64,000 nt of DNA from Chitinophagaceae bacterium (GTDB taxonomy: Bacteria; Bacteroidota; Bacteroidia; Chitinophagales; Chitinophagaceae), in assembly GCA_016719815.1 (NCBI GenBank), contig JADJYK010000001.1, positions 434,001 to 498,000 on the forward strand. Direction: 5' to 3'. This document shows, one piece after another, positions 8,260 to 18,081 of this stretch; position 1 is the first letter of the stretch; every line of letters begins with the position of its first letter. The translations under genes were made by a program, and so were the position numbers. Under the pieces are notes generated by a model, which worked only from the letters and a program-made list of their open reading frames with translations, did no database searches and was not told the DNA's origin.

Positions 8260-11190
8260 ATGCAAACGAAACTTGCCCGATTAGCCGCATCACTCGATGG
8301 ATTGTTTTTTTTTGATAATTCAGTGATTCATTCAGCTCAGCTCATGGCTTATTCCACCGATGCATCGGTGTACCAGGAAAGACCGTTGGCAGTAGCCATT
8401 CCCAAAAATGTTGAGGATATAAAAAATTGATTGCTTTTGCTGCTGAAAATAACACCACACTCATTCCCCGTGCGGCGGGCACATCACTGTCGGGACAGGT
8501 GGTGGGCAGCGGTATTGTGGTGGATATTTCAAAGTATTTCACCACTATTATCGAAATAAACAAAAAAGAGAGGTGGGTGCGGGTGCAGCCCGGTGTTATC
8601 CGTGATGACCTCAATTATCATCTCCAATCCCTGGGTTTAATGTATGGACCTGAAACATCAACGGCTAACCGTGCCATGATTGGCGGTATGCTGGGTAACA
8701 ACTCCTGCGGACTGCACAGCATTGTGTGGGGTGCCGCCCGTGACCATGTGCTCGAAGTAAAAACATTACTCAGCGATGGAAGCGAAGCAATATTTACACG
8801 GGAAGATATACGGCAGACAAAACAGGAATCACCTCTCAAACAAAAAATTTATTCTGAACTCGATACACTGCTCACCAATAAACACAACCAGCAATTAATA
8901 AAAACCACTTTCCCTCGATGCTAAAGTGCACCGCCGCAACACTGGCTATGCACTCGACAGCCTTTTGGCCATGCAGCCTTATACTGAAAAGGGAGAACCC
9001 TTCAACTTATGCAAACTGATTGCAGGCTCCGAAGGCACACTGGCCTTTGTTACTGAAATCAAACTGAACCTGATCGACCTGCCCCCAAAAGAAATCGCTG
9101 TTGTCTGTATCCATTGCAGTGCTATCAGCAAAGCTATGAAAGCAAATGTGGTAGCCATGCGGCACAAACCCGTGGCATCCGAACTGGTGGATAAATACAT
9201 TATGGATTTTACCATCAGCCATCCCGAATACAGCAAGAACCGCTTTTTTATCGAAGGCGACCCTGCCGCTATTCTTATGGTTGAGTTTATGGATAACGAT
9301 GCAGCCGTGGTGAAAGAAAAAGCAGCAGCATTAATTGCCTCGCTGCAACAGGAAAAATTGGGCTTTGCTTACCCTGTTCTGTACAACGAACAAACAAAAT
9401 TTGCATGGGATGTACGCAAGGCAGGCCTGGGCTTGCTGCGCAACATCATCGGCGATGCGCAGCCTGTAAATCTTATTGAAGACTGTGCCGTTACCACCGA
9501 TGATTTACCCAACTACATTGCCGACCTGCAACAGGTACTTACAAAGCATAACGTAAATGCATCCTACTATGCACATGCAGGTGCAGGAGAAGTGCATGTG
9601 GAGCCGATAGTAAACCTTAAATCAGAACAAGGACTAAAGACCTTCCGTACTATTTTAGCCGATACGGTGGAACTGGTGAAGAAATACAAAGGCTCTCTCT
9701 CTGGCGAACATGGCGATGGCCGCCTGCGGGGCGAATACATTCCAGCTGTAGTGGGAGAGGAGACTTATCAACTCTTTCAGCAGGTAAAAAACATCTTTGA
9801 CCCCAATCATATTTTCAATGCAGGAAAAATAACCGGCACACCGGCAATGGACACACACCTGCGGGTGCAACAAAAACCTGCAGAAAGAAAACTGAATACC
9901 TCTTTCGACTTCTCATCAACCGACGGTATACTGCGCCTGGCAGAAAAATGCTCCGGCTCCGGCGACTGCCGCAAGATGCCCGTATCCGGCGGGGTGATGT
10001 GCCCCAGCTATATGGCCACACGGCTCGAAAAAGATACTACAAGGGCAAGGGCCAATGTGCTGCGCCAATTTTTAAGTAATGAACTCGACGGGCAGCCTTT
10101 CAACCATAAAGAGATTAAAGAAATTATGGACCTCTGCCTCAGCTGCAAGGGCTGCAAAACAGAATGTCCTTCAGGTGTGGATGTGGCCAAGATGAAAGCA
10201 GAGTTTCTACAGCAGTACTATGATAAGAATGGTGTTCCTTTCAGGGCCAACCTGATTGCCAACTTCAGCAAGCAGATGAAATTGATTTCGCTGTTTCCCT
10301 GGGCATTCAACTGGTTTTATGGTGTTCCCTTTTTCCGCAAAATGGCACACCGCATGGTGGGCTTCCATCCCGACCGCACCATGCCCAAACTGGCAAAGCA
10401 AACCCTCTTATCCTGGTACAGGAAATACCAAAAATCCAAAATCCAAAATCCAAAATCCCAAAACGTCTTTTTGTTTTGTGACGAGTTCACCAACTACAAC
10501 GACGCCGAAATCGGAAAGAAAGCAATCTTATTGCTCGAGAAACTCGGCTACAGCGTCATCACTCCTCAGCATGTGGAAAGCGGACGTACCTACTTATCCA
10601 AAGGGCTGGTGAAAAAAGCCAAAGCCATCGCCAACCGAAATATCGAACTGCTCTCGCCAGTAGTATCACCGCAAACACCCATTCCCGGTATCGAACCATC
10701 AGGCATTCTCACCTTCCGGGATGAATACATTGATCTGGCCACACCGGCGAACAGGTCCAAAGCCATCGAAATGGCCAAAGCCGCTTTCACCATGGAAGAG
10801 TTCATTGCCCAACAGTATGAAGCCGGCAACATCAGCCGCCATCTTTTTACCGAAGAAGTAAAGAACATACATATACACGGCCACTGCTACCAGAAGGCAC
10901 TCTCCTCGCAGCAGCACAGTAAAGCCTGTATGGAGATACCCGTGAACTATAAAGCCACACTCATCCCATCAGGTTGCTGTGGCATGGCCGGTGGTTTTGG
11001 TTACGAGAAAGAACACTACGCCATTGCACAGCAGGTGGGAGAGCTGGTGCTATTTCCCGCAGTAAGGGCCGCAGGTGAAAATGATATAGTTGTGGCAGCC
11101 GGTACATCCTGCCGTCACCAGGTAAAAGACGGCACACATAAAATGGCCATGCATCCGGTGGAAGTATTGTATGATGCGTTGAAGAAATAG
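8260..11190 (+). pseudogene. FAD-binding and Fe-S oxidoreductase (GlcD-GlcF type fusion), two frame breaks
   Basis: Reconstructed, this is a ~975-residue fusion. The N-terminal part is a FAD_binding_4 (PCMH) domain like glycolate or D-lactate dehydrogenase (PRAAGTSLSGQVVG, GLMYGPETSTANRAMIGGMLGNNSCG, then FAD-oxidase C with YYAHAGAGEVHVEP and SGEHGDGR). The C-terminal part is ferredoxin-like (CSGSGDCRKMP...MCPSY and CLSCKGCKTECPSG) followed by a CCG domain (SGCCGMAGGFGY). It probably oxidises a 2-hydroxy acid and passes electrons to quinone. The frame breaks at the A run 8421-8426 (one A missing) and near 8909 (one extra T); both corrections restore conserved sequence. The linker contains a heptamer repeat at 10431. 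Confidence 0.85.
10431..10458 (+). repeat. Four perfect copies of the heptamer AAAATCC
   Basis: AAAATCC is repeated four times without error inside the FAD/Fe-S oxidoreductase gene. It encodes a KSKIQNPKSQN-like linker between the Fe-S and CCG domains. A 7-bp unit stays open in every phase and changes the frame with each copy gained or lost. Confidence 0.85.
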
Positions 11191-11229
11191 GAACTCACCT
11201 GTTATGTGCTTTAGCTGAACCAACTGCTG

Positions 11230-11574
11230 TCAGCCCTTAAGAACTATTATTCTTGGCGAATTAATATACTTCGTATCGTTCAGCCTTCCCTGTCTTATTT
11301 CTCCGTCTGTGTAGGAGGAAGTGCCTTTAATAATTGTAACCCTGCCCTTAATGCGTACCGTTTTCCCCTGAAGGCTTCTTATTTTTTCATAGCCGATGTT
11401 CACCACATACCCGTTCAGGTATATTCCGTCTTTTGTGGCCTGGCTTGTATCTATTGTTGTTATGAAACTAGCTCTGCTTTCGTTTTGATGTTGCTGGCTG
11501 TTTTCAGTAACCTGTGCCTGCAACAGACAACCAGAGGTAAACAGGGCAATACATAAGGTCAAAAACATTTTCAT
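11230..11574 (-). CDS. Small secreted protein, possibly OB-fold
   Basis: A 114-residue protein with an N-terminal signal peptide (MKMFLTLCIALFTSGCLLQAQ) and a ~65-residue domain with alternating strands (GIYLNGYVVNIGYEK, KTVRIKGRVTIIKG). This spacing resembles small OB-fold domains, but no family signature is certain. A Cys at position 16 precedes the apparent AQ cleavage site, so a lipoprotein is less likely. It lies between two convergent or parallel redox genes with no clear operon partner. Function unknown. Confidence 0.6.
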   Translation of the reverse strand: MKMFLTLCIALFTSGCLLQAQVTENSQQHQNESRASFITTIDTSQATKDGIYLNGYVVNIGYEKIRSLQGKTVRIKGRVTIIKGTSSYTDGEIRQGRLNDTKYINSPRIIVLKG

Positions 11575-11683
11575 ATATTTATTTTTATTGCAACAATAGA
11601 ATTGTCAGGCAGCAGGATGTCATCTTATATGCCCCTGCTTTCAGCTTCTCAGGGTTTCTTAATAAAAGGCCGTATAATCATTC

Positions 11684-12916
11684 TCAGTGCTGGCACTTGG
11701 TAAAATAGGCAACAACCCAATTGTACAAAGTGGTAATCTTATTTCGGTAATGAACCAATGAAAAAAGGTGAATGAATACCCAGATAAACCAGGCAATAAA
11801 TCCTTTGAAGTGAAGATTAGGCGGAATATCCGCAACCGCTTTATTCCGTCCTATAATGGCCATTGCGCCCCTGTCTTTGTATCGGAAAGGCTTTAACACT
11901 TTGCCTTTAAGAAGGCGGTCAAAATTGTTCGCAAGGGTTTTCCCTTGTTGCAATGCCACCTGTGCCACCTGCGGGTGTCCTGCCGGAAACCTGCAGTCTG
12001 TTGTCTGTATGCAGGTATCGCCTATGGCATATATATTTTCAAAGCCCTCTGCTTTGTTGTAATCATCCGTTTTAAGCCTCTCTTCCCGGCCATATCGTTC
12101 CGGGGTATTCCCTCAAATACCTGCGATGTAACACCTGCTGCCCAAATCAAATTCTCTGTTTCAATAGTTTGCCCGTTGCTCAATAGTACTTTGTCATCCG
12201 CATAGTCGGTAACCTGGGCGTTCAGGATAATGTTTACTCCAAGTTTTTTCAAAGCGTTATAGGTATTGTCCTGTGCCTTTTTGCTCATGGGCGATAATAA
12301 CTGTGCCGCACCATCCACAAGATAAATCTGGCTTTGGCTTCGGCCCTTTTCCAGTTCAGGATAATCTTTCCGGAAGACAGACGATTGCATTTCTGCCAGC
12401 ATTCCCGATATTTCAACACCTGTTGGCCCGCCACCCGCCACAACGATTGTTAACACTTTTTGCCTGTCCTCAGCTGCAGCAAGGCTGGCGGCCCTTTCTA
12501 ATTGCATCAGGATATAATTCCGCATTTCCAGTGCATCGTTGATTGTTTTCATGGGGATAGCTTTTTGGCGCACATTCTCTATCCCGAAGTAATTCGTTTC
12601 GGTGCCGGTTGCAATAATCAGGTAATCATAGTCCAGCTCTCCTGTAGTAAGCGCAATCTTGTTTTGCGGGGCTATTATCTTTACCACCTCGCCTAACTTA
12701 AATCGGACAGCGGGTTTTTTTTCTCAGCATTTTTCTGTAGGGGTAACAGATATTCGAAGGCTCCAGGAACCCGGTGGCTACCTGGTACAGCAGGGGCGGA
12801 AAGAAAATATAATTGTTCCGGTCTACTAGGGTAATCGTATACGCTTTGCTCCTGATATGCCTGGCAACATTAAGACCCGCAAAGCCGCCTCCTATTATTA
12901 CAATTCTTTTTGTCAT
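11684..12916 (-). pseudogene. ndh: Type II NADH:quinone oxidoreductase-like flavoprotein, two frame breaks
   Basis: Reconstructed as ~411 residues. It has the FAD-binding GIGGGFAGLNVA-like motif (IGGGFAGLN) at the N terminus, an ATG motif (YLIIATGTETNYFG), the NADH-binding GGGPTGVEISGMLAEM, and the second FAD motif IYAIGDT. The C-terminal segment includes an amphipathic/hydrophobic membrane anchor (FKGFIAWFIWVFIHLFSLV). These enzymes pass electrons from NADH to quinone without pumping protons. One extra base in the eight-T run at 12715-12722 and one missing base in the GGGG run near 12102 break the frame; correcting both restores conserved sequence, including PPERYGREERLKTDDYNKAE. Probably functional in reality. 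Confidence 0.85.
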
Positions 12917-13118
12917 TTCAGGTTTTGTGCCGGCATTGCCGGCTGTTTTCGTTTAGCTCACTGGCTTAGCTGCGTATTTAATAGCTAAAGCATTGTGCTT
13001 GTAAAGAGGATAAAATACAGTTGCTGCTATTCCGGTGCACTGCGGCAACCTCTTAAAGTTACAAAAGAGAAAACACAAGCAGGTTTGTCATATTGGGCCG
13101 TTGGAATATAACATTCCC

Positions 13119-13466
13119 CTACTTCCTTAAAATCTTCTCCATCACCTTACCCTTGGCCAGTTCATCAATCAGTTTGTCTAAGTAGCGTATCTTTTGCATC
13201 AGCGGGTCTTCAATATCCTCTACACGGTAGCCGCAAATGGTGCCGGTAATTTTTGAGGCGTTGGGATTTAACTGTGCCTTGGCAAAGAAGGTTTCAAAAT
13301 CTGTTTTGTTATCTATAATCTTTTGCAGGGCCTGCTGTGTGTAGCCGGTAAGCCAGCGGATGATTTCATCCACCTCGGCCCTGGTGCGGCCTTTCTTTTC
13401 TGCTTTTTGAATGTAGTGCGGATATACACCGCCGAAGGCCATTTTATAAACTCGGGTGTTGCTCAT
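13119..13466 (-). CDS. DUF2200 family protein
   Basis: A 115-residue cytoplasmic protein whose sequence (RVYKMAFGGVYPHYIQKAEKKGRT near the start, a WLTGY motif, then GYRVEDIEDPLMQKIRYLDKL) matches the DUF2200 family in length and motif order. No signal or membrane segment is present. The function is unknown. It stands alone, before the 13.5-14.35 kb non-coding block. Confidence 0.8.
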   Translation of the reverse strand: MSNTRVYKMAFGGVYPHYIQKAEKKGRTRAEVDEIIRWLTGYTQQALQKIIDNKTDFETFFAKAQLNPNASKITGTICGYRVEDIEDPLMQKIRYLDKLIDELAKGKVMEKILRK

Positions 13467-13558
13467 GCCGGTGGGGTTTGGGGGTAAAGATAATTTTTAA
13501 TGGAGTTAAGGGCTGTGGTTTTTGAAGGTTAGGGGAGTATAATTTTTTTGTGTTTGTC

Positions 13559-13586
13559 ACTTTCTTTGTCTTGAAACAAAGAAAGT
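13559..13586. repeat. Perfect 11-bp inverted repeat at the edge of the minisatellite block
   Basis: ACTTTCTTTGT and its exact reverse complement are separated by a 6-nt loop. The hairpin marks one end of the non-coding block 13490-14340. A second hairpin at the other end, near 14077-14094, has the stem TCCCGAT/ATCGGGA. Confidence 0.75.
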
Positions 13587-13599
13587 AACCAAAGAAAAT

Positions 13600-13830
13600 T
13601 CACTGCTTCGTCACAACTCCTTACTGCTTCGTTACAACTCCTTACTGCTTCGTTACAACTCACTACTGCTTCGTTACAACTCCTCACTGCTTCGTCACAA
13701 CTCCTTACTGCTTCGTTACAACTCCTCACTGCTTCGTTACAACTCCTTACTGCTTCGTCACAACTCCTTACTGCTTTGTCACAACTCACAACTGCTTCGT
13801 CACAACTCCTTACTGCTTTGTCACAACTTC
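13600..13830. repeat. Minisatellite: eleven 21-bp units
   Basis: Eleven contiguous full copies of a 21-bp unit with the core ACTGCTTCGTYACAACTC differ at only a few positions (T/C at two sites, C/T in TTCG/TTTG), then a partial unit follows. Because 21 is divisible by three, several frames stay open and give artificial repeats such as SCDEAVR on the minus strand. I do not call a protein: the open frame has no plausible start context, unusual Cys/Arg/Gly-rich flanks, and the flanks form hairpins. The whole stretch 13467-14357 holds no convincing gene. Confidence 0.85.
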
Positions 13831-14313
13831 CCACTGCCAAACCAAAACGACCACCCGGCGCCTTGCCTGCCTCGCCACAAGGCGGGCCTGCCTCGCCTTC
13901 GGCGTGGCACAGCGCCTCCCGTCGCCCCGCATAACAGGCAGCAGCCCTCAAGACCTTGCCTCTCACATCCCCCATGTTTAAATAATTACTCCGCCACCAG
14001 TCTCGAAAAGGTGCGTTGACCGGACAAAAGGGCGGAGCCATTCTTTTGTCCTAGACCTTTTTGTTACTTGGCGCCTGTCCCGATGAAAATCGGGAGGGCA
14101 ATGCCAAAAAGTAAGGAAAGAAAAAAGTAACAGAAAGTATTGACCCTTTCCCTCAAACCCAACTACCATTACACAGCGTTTAGCCATACCAAAAAACTGC
14201 TGCAAAGGCGCAAGTCGCCCCGCAATCGTTCCCAACCCGAAAATACCTTTTCGAGATGCGAAATTTCGCCACTGTAACCCCGCTTAACCACCCTCCATTA
14301 GAACCTTTTGAGG

Positions 14314-14321
14314 TATTTTTG
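14314..14321 (+). promoter_or_regulatory. -7 promoter element of iscS
   Basis: TATTTTTG, matching TAnnTTTG, lies 36 bp before the iscS ATG. No clear -33 element is visible. Confidence 0.45.
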
Positions 14322-14357
14322 TGTTAGAAACAGAAACCAACATTTTATTAATTGATT

Positions 14358-15575
14358 ATGTTACAATTTCCTATATATCTCGACCATAACGCCACCACAC
14401 CCTGCGACCCACGGGTGGTGGACGCCATGATTCCGTATTTCACCCAAAGCTTTGGCAACGCCGCCAGCCGCAACCATCCTTATGGCTGGCAGGCCGAAGA
14501 GGCCGTTGACTATGCCCGTGAGCAAGTAGCCAAACTGGTGGGTGCCGATCCGAAAGAAATCATCTTTACCTCCGGTGCCACCGAGGGTGATAACCTGGCC
14601 ATAAAAGGCGTGTTTGAAATGTATGCCAGCAAGGGCAACCACATCATCACCTGCAATATTGAGCACAAAGCGGTGCTGGATACCTGCAAGCATATTGAAA
14701 AAGAGGGCGGCGAAGTAACCTACCTGAAAGTAAAGCCCAACGGCCTTATTGACCTGGCCGAGCTGGAAGCAGCTATTAAACCCACCACCATCTTAATCGC
14801 CGTTATGTATGCCAACAACGAAATTGGCACCGTGAACCCGGTTAAAGAGATCAGCGCCATTGCCCGCAGGCACGGCATACTGTTCTTTAGTGATGCGGTG
14901 CAGGCTGTGGGAAAAATTCCGGTGGATGTAAATAAAGACGGCATTGACCTGATGGCGTTTACTGCACATAAAATGTACGGACCCAAAGGCGTTGGCGCCT
15001 TATACGTTCGCCGCAAGAACCCGAGAGTAAAGGTTACTGCACAAATGGACGGCGGCGGCCACGAAAGAGGTATGCGCAGCGGTACACTGAATGTACCCGG
15101 CATTGTAGGCTTTGGCAAGGCCTGCGAACTTGCCCTGAACGAAATGCAGGCAGATGCAGAACGCATCGGTAAACTCCGTGATAAACTGGAAAATGCATTG
15201 CTGAGCGTTGAAGAAGCCCACCTGAACGGCGACAAGGAACACCGCCTGCCGCATGTTTCCAATATCTCCTTTAAATATGTGGAAGGAGAAGGCCTGCTGA
15301 TGGGCTTTAATAAAAATATTGCCCTGTCATCCGGCTCGGCCTGTACTTCAGCTTCGCTGGAGCCATCTTATGTGCTAAAAGCATTGGGCCTTGGCGATGA
15401 CCTGGCACACAGTTCGCTGCGTTTTGGCCTTGGGCGATTTACAACCGAAGAACAAGTTGATTATACCGTTGAGCAGGTTACCAACACAGTAAACAAACTG
15501 CGGGAGATGAGTCCGCTGTGGGAAATGTATAAAGAGGGGATTGATTTGAATACGATTGAGTGGGCACACCATTAA
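14358..15575 (+). CDS. iscS: Cysteine desulfurase
   Basis: A 405-residue class V PLP enzyme that takes sulfur from cysteine and passes it as a persulfide to IscU. The PLP lysine is in AFTAHKMYGPKG; the active-site Cys is in the loop SSGSACTSASLEPSY, the longer class I (IscS/NifS) type of loop. His in NIEHKAVLDTC is the PLP-stacking residue. The start is taken as the ATG at 14358, not the in-frame TTG six bases upstream. It leads an isc run with iscU and iscA. The cysteine desulfurase may also feed the sulfur island, but that link is inference. Confidence 0.95.
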   Translation: MLQFPIYLDHNATTPCDPRVVDAMIPYFTQSFGNAASRNHPYGWQAEEAVDYAREQVAKLVGADPKEIIFTSGATEGDNLAIKGVFEMYASKGNHIITCNIEHKAVLDTCKHIEKEGGEVTYLKVKPNGLIDLAELEAAIKPTTILIAVMYANNEIGTVNPVKEISAIARRHGILFFSDAVQAVGKIPVDVNKDGIDLMAFTAHKMYGPKGVGALYVRRKNPRVKVTAQMDGGGHERGMRSGTLNVPGIVGFGKACELALNEMQADAERIGKLRDKLENALLSVEEAHLNGDKEHRLPHVSNISFKYVEGEGLLMGFNKNIALSSGSACTSASLEPSYVLKALGLGDDLAHSSLRFGLGRFTTEEQVDYTVEQVTNTVNKLREMSPLWEMYKEGIDLNTIEWAHH

Positions 15576-15581
15576 ATCAAT

Positions 15582-15711
15582 GTGAAAATGTGCAAATTTG
15601 AAGATTTGAAAATTTGCACTCAGGATTACAGAGCTCTTTAAAAGAACATGGAGTATGTGAATACGGTAAACCATTTTCACATTTCCACATTATCAAATTT
15701 TCAAATTATTC
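15582..15711. repeat. Inverted, AT-rich repeat pair between iscS and iscU
   Basis: The left arm (15582-15620) contains TGTGAAAATG and AATTTGAAGATTTGAAAATTTG. The right arm (15673-15711) read on the other strand contains AATTTGAAAATTTGATAAT and TGTGAAAATG. The two arms are imperfect inverted copies of the same oligo-repeat, separated by about 50 bp. This resembles interspersed palindromic repeats of Bacteroidota genomes. Confidence 0.5.
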
Positions 15712-15714
15712 AAC

Positions 15715-16134
15715 ATGGCATACAGTGAAAAAGTAATTGACCACTACCAGAACCCCAAGAATGTGGGTACGCTGGATAAAAGTAGAAACAATGTAGGTAC
15801 CGGACTGGTGGGAGCACCCGAGTGCGGCGACGTAATGCGCCTGCAGATTGAGGTGGACGAAGCCACCGGTATTATTAAAGATGCCAAGTTTAAAACCTTT
15901 GGCTGTGGGTCGGCTATCGCATCTTCCTCCCTGGCTACTGAGTGGCTGAAAGGAAAATCGGTGGATGAAGCCGTTACCATCGACAACATGACCATTGTGG
16001 AAGAACTGAACCTGCCACCGGTAAAAATTCACTGCTCTGTATTGGCCGAAGATGCCATTAAAGCAGCGATTAATGACTACCGCAAGAAAAATGGCTACGA
16101 AGAACTTAAATTTGAGGAAGGGATAGTACATTAA
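15715..16134 (+). CDS. iscU: Fe-S cluster assembly scaffold protein
   Basis: A 139-residue scaffold on which [2Fe-2S] clusters are built from IscS-derived sulfur. The three ligand cysteines are Cys37 (APECGD, with Asp39), Cys64 (TFGCGSA) and Cys107 (KIHCSVLAEDAI). The LPPVK motif recognised by the HscA chaperone is at residues 100-104. Length and motifs are typical of IscU. It follows iscS after a 139-bp gap that contains a repeat pair, and precedes iscA. Confidence 0.96.
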   Translation: MAYSEKVIDHYQNPKNVGTLDKSRNNVGTGLVGAPECGDVMRLQIEVDEATGIIKDAKFKTFGCGSAIASSSLATEWLKGKSVDEAVTIDNMTIVEELNLPPVKIHCSVLAEDAIKAAINDYRKKNGYEELKFEEGIVH

Positions 16135-16138
16135 AAAA

Positions 16139-16174
16139 GCCTCCCCAAACCCCTCCGCAGGAGGGGCTTTAGAG
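16139..16174. repeat. Palindromic intergenic repeat between iscU and iscA
   Basis: An imperfect hairpin formed around CCCCTCC-GC-GGAGGGG-type arms, starting GCCTCCCC and ending GGGGCTTTAGAG, fills the short iscU-iscA gap. The form resembles REP-like elements scattered between Bacteroidota genes. Confidence 0.5.
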
Positions 16175-16197
16175 TCTTAAAGAAGAGAGATTATTTT

Positions 16198-16572
16198 ATG
16201 AGCACAGATAATACATTAGTAGCAGAGCAAAAAGAGACTGCTATTTTCGTAAGCGATAAAGCAAAGGTGAAGGTGAAGCAGTTGCTGGCAGATGCCGGTG
16301 TGGGTGATGATCCTTCTTATTTTTTGCGGGTAAGTGTGGTGGGCGGTGGCTGCTCAGGCCTTAGCTACAAGCTGGACTTCGACAACGAGATTAAACCGAT
16401 GGACCAGCAGTTTGAAGACAACGGGGTGAAAGTAGTAACCGACCTGAAGAGTTTCCTGTACCTTGTAAACACAACGCTTGATTTCTCAGACGGGTTGAAC
16501 GGTAAAGGTTTTTACTTTACCAACCCGAATGCCAGCCGTTCTTGTGGTTGTGGTGAGAGTTTTTCAGTATGA
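16198..16572 (+). CDS. iscA: HesB/IscA-family Fe-S assembly protein
   Basis: A 124-residue A-type carrier that delivers Fe-S clusters to target proteins. The three conserved cysteines are visible in VVGGGCSGLSYKL and SCGCGESF near the C terminus. The N-terminal ~20 residues are an extension of the usual ~107-residue protein. It is the last gene of the isc run and is followed by a terminator at 16601. Assignment to IscA versus SufA or ErpA is based on operon context only. Confidence 0.92.
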   Translation: MSTDNTLVAEQKETAIFVSDKAKVKVKQLLADAGVGDDPSYFLRVSVVGGGCSGLSYKLDFDNEIKPMDQQFEDNGVKVVTDLKSFLYLVNTTLDFSDGLNGKGFYFTNPNASRSCGCGESFSV

Positions 16573-16600
16573 TTATTCCTTTGGAAACAGATAATAAAAG

Positions 16601-16627
16601 CCTTCGCTGCAAGCGGAGGTTTTTTTA
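16601..16627 (+). terminator. Rho-independent terminator after iscA
   Basis: Stem CCTTCGCT/AGCGGAGG with one G-T wobble is followed by seven T. It ends the iscS-iscU-iscA run. Confidence 0.8.
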
Positions 16628-16632
16628 TGGGG

Positions 16633-18008
16633 TTATTCGATAATTAAACGCTGGGCAGGCAGTTGCCTGTCGCTGCCGAGTTGTACGGAGTACATACCAG
16701 CTGGCAAAGAAGATGGCAGCAAAAGCGTATTCTTAAGTGTACCGGTGGTATGATAAATAGCGGCCTGGTACACCACCTGTCCGGAGCTATTCCTGATAGC
16801 AATGGGATAGGTGCCCTTTGCCAGCCCGGGACAATATACTGTTACTTCATGCCTGGCCGGGTTGGGATAGATATAGAAGGAGCCAGCGGTATTTTCCAGC
16901 ATAGCCTGCTGGCTGTATTTAGGTTGGCCATTGCGGCGTATGGCTTTAATGCGGTAGAAATTTTTTCCCCGCAGGGGACTGTTATCGGTAAAGCTGTAGC
17001 TGGCAAAATCCTTTAGCTGTTGTGCGGCAACGGGGCCGAGGGCGTAGAAATTTATGCCGTTGGCAGAACGTTCGACCGAGTATTGCAGTGCTTCAAAGTC
17101 CTGCGCCACTGTCCATTGTACCAATGCCTGGCCATTGTTCCATTTGGCGGCGGTGGAGAGGTAGGAGAGTGGGAGGATGACATCGGGAAAAGTGCAAAAT
17201 GTTTGACCAGGTAAACTGCTGAAGTTATAATCACAACCTGCGTTACCTGATGCCTCTAAGTCACCGGGAATGCACTCATTGGAGCCAACCCATCACCATT
17301 TGTCAGCAAAACAAAAAAACTGGCATGGTCACGAACCAGATTAACCGGCATAGATGCATAAGGAATTGAACTATTCCAACCATCGGATTTATAATGGGAT
17401 CATAATCGTTTTATATGCAAATATCATAGTCCCAATGATGGCATTTAATGGGGCCAAAGGGTGTTAACAGTTACTGAATCCAGTTTGATATGCGGTTTGT
17501 CCAACAAATCCACCAGCAAAATATCCAATCGGGTCGCTTTGCTGAGATAACCTCATCGCATCAAGAAAGAAGTTGTCAGTTGTCCCCCTTCATTAAATGA
17601 AAAAGCATAATCTAAATCCATGCATTCGTAATCCATGATTGCTCCGTCAAGTCCACCGCTTGTTCCACAACTGACCGTGTTATTACCATTAGATTTAAAA
17701 ACTCCTGTATTACTCCACCCAGTAGTACCGGCTAAAGGGGCATTACCACGGCCAGCATAATTCTCGTCGTCAAAAAACAAAACTACATTGTTATATGAAG
17801 TAAGCCTGCAAGTAATACCGATATAAAGTGTTGTAGCATCAGAGTGGTATTTAAGCAGTCCCAAATCATCTCCTGGTCCAAAATTATTGTTAGAATTTGC
17901 CACACCAATAATCCTGCCATTCTTGTTCATCAAGGTCACCATCCACAACAATCTGCCCTGCATCCAGCAGGGAAAAAGAATTAAAAGAAATTTGGCAAGC
18001 AGCTTCAT
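16633..18008 (-). pseudogene. Secreted T9SS-type cargo protein, multiply frameshifted
   Basis: The gene starts at a signal peptide (MKLLAKFLLILF) and ends with a ~75-residue type IX secretion sorting domain (FYIYPNPARHEVTVYCPG ... GMYSVQL ... RLIIE, Por_Secre_tail type A). Between them are recognisable pieces in at least five frames: QIVVDGDLDEQEW just after the signal, then YHSDATTLYIGITC, AFSFNEGG, and an extracellular-looking linker with SVERSANGINFYALG. The first piece resembles CBM9-like domains that begin IVVDGDLDE. The number of breaks in ~1.4 kb is higher than elsewhere in the window, so true decay is possible as well as sequencing error. It lies next to gldF on the opposite strand. 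Confidence 0.6.
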
Positions 18009-18081
18009 CGCAGATTCTTTAGTTTTGTCAGGCAGCAAATTAAATAATATTTATTTACAGCGAATCGTAGTTCAATTAATT

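Noticed and set aside
13529..14041. Open frame encoding SCDEAVR/SCNEAVR heptad repeats on the minus strand
   Set aside because: It is produced by the 21-bp minisatellite, which leaves frames open by its period. The flanks are hairpins and the composition is unlike the neighbouring proteins.
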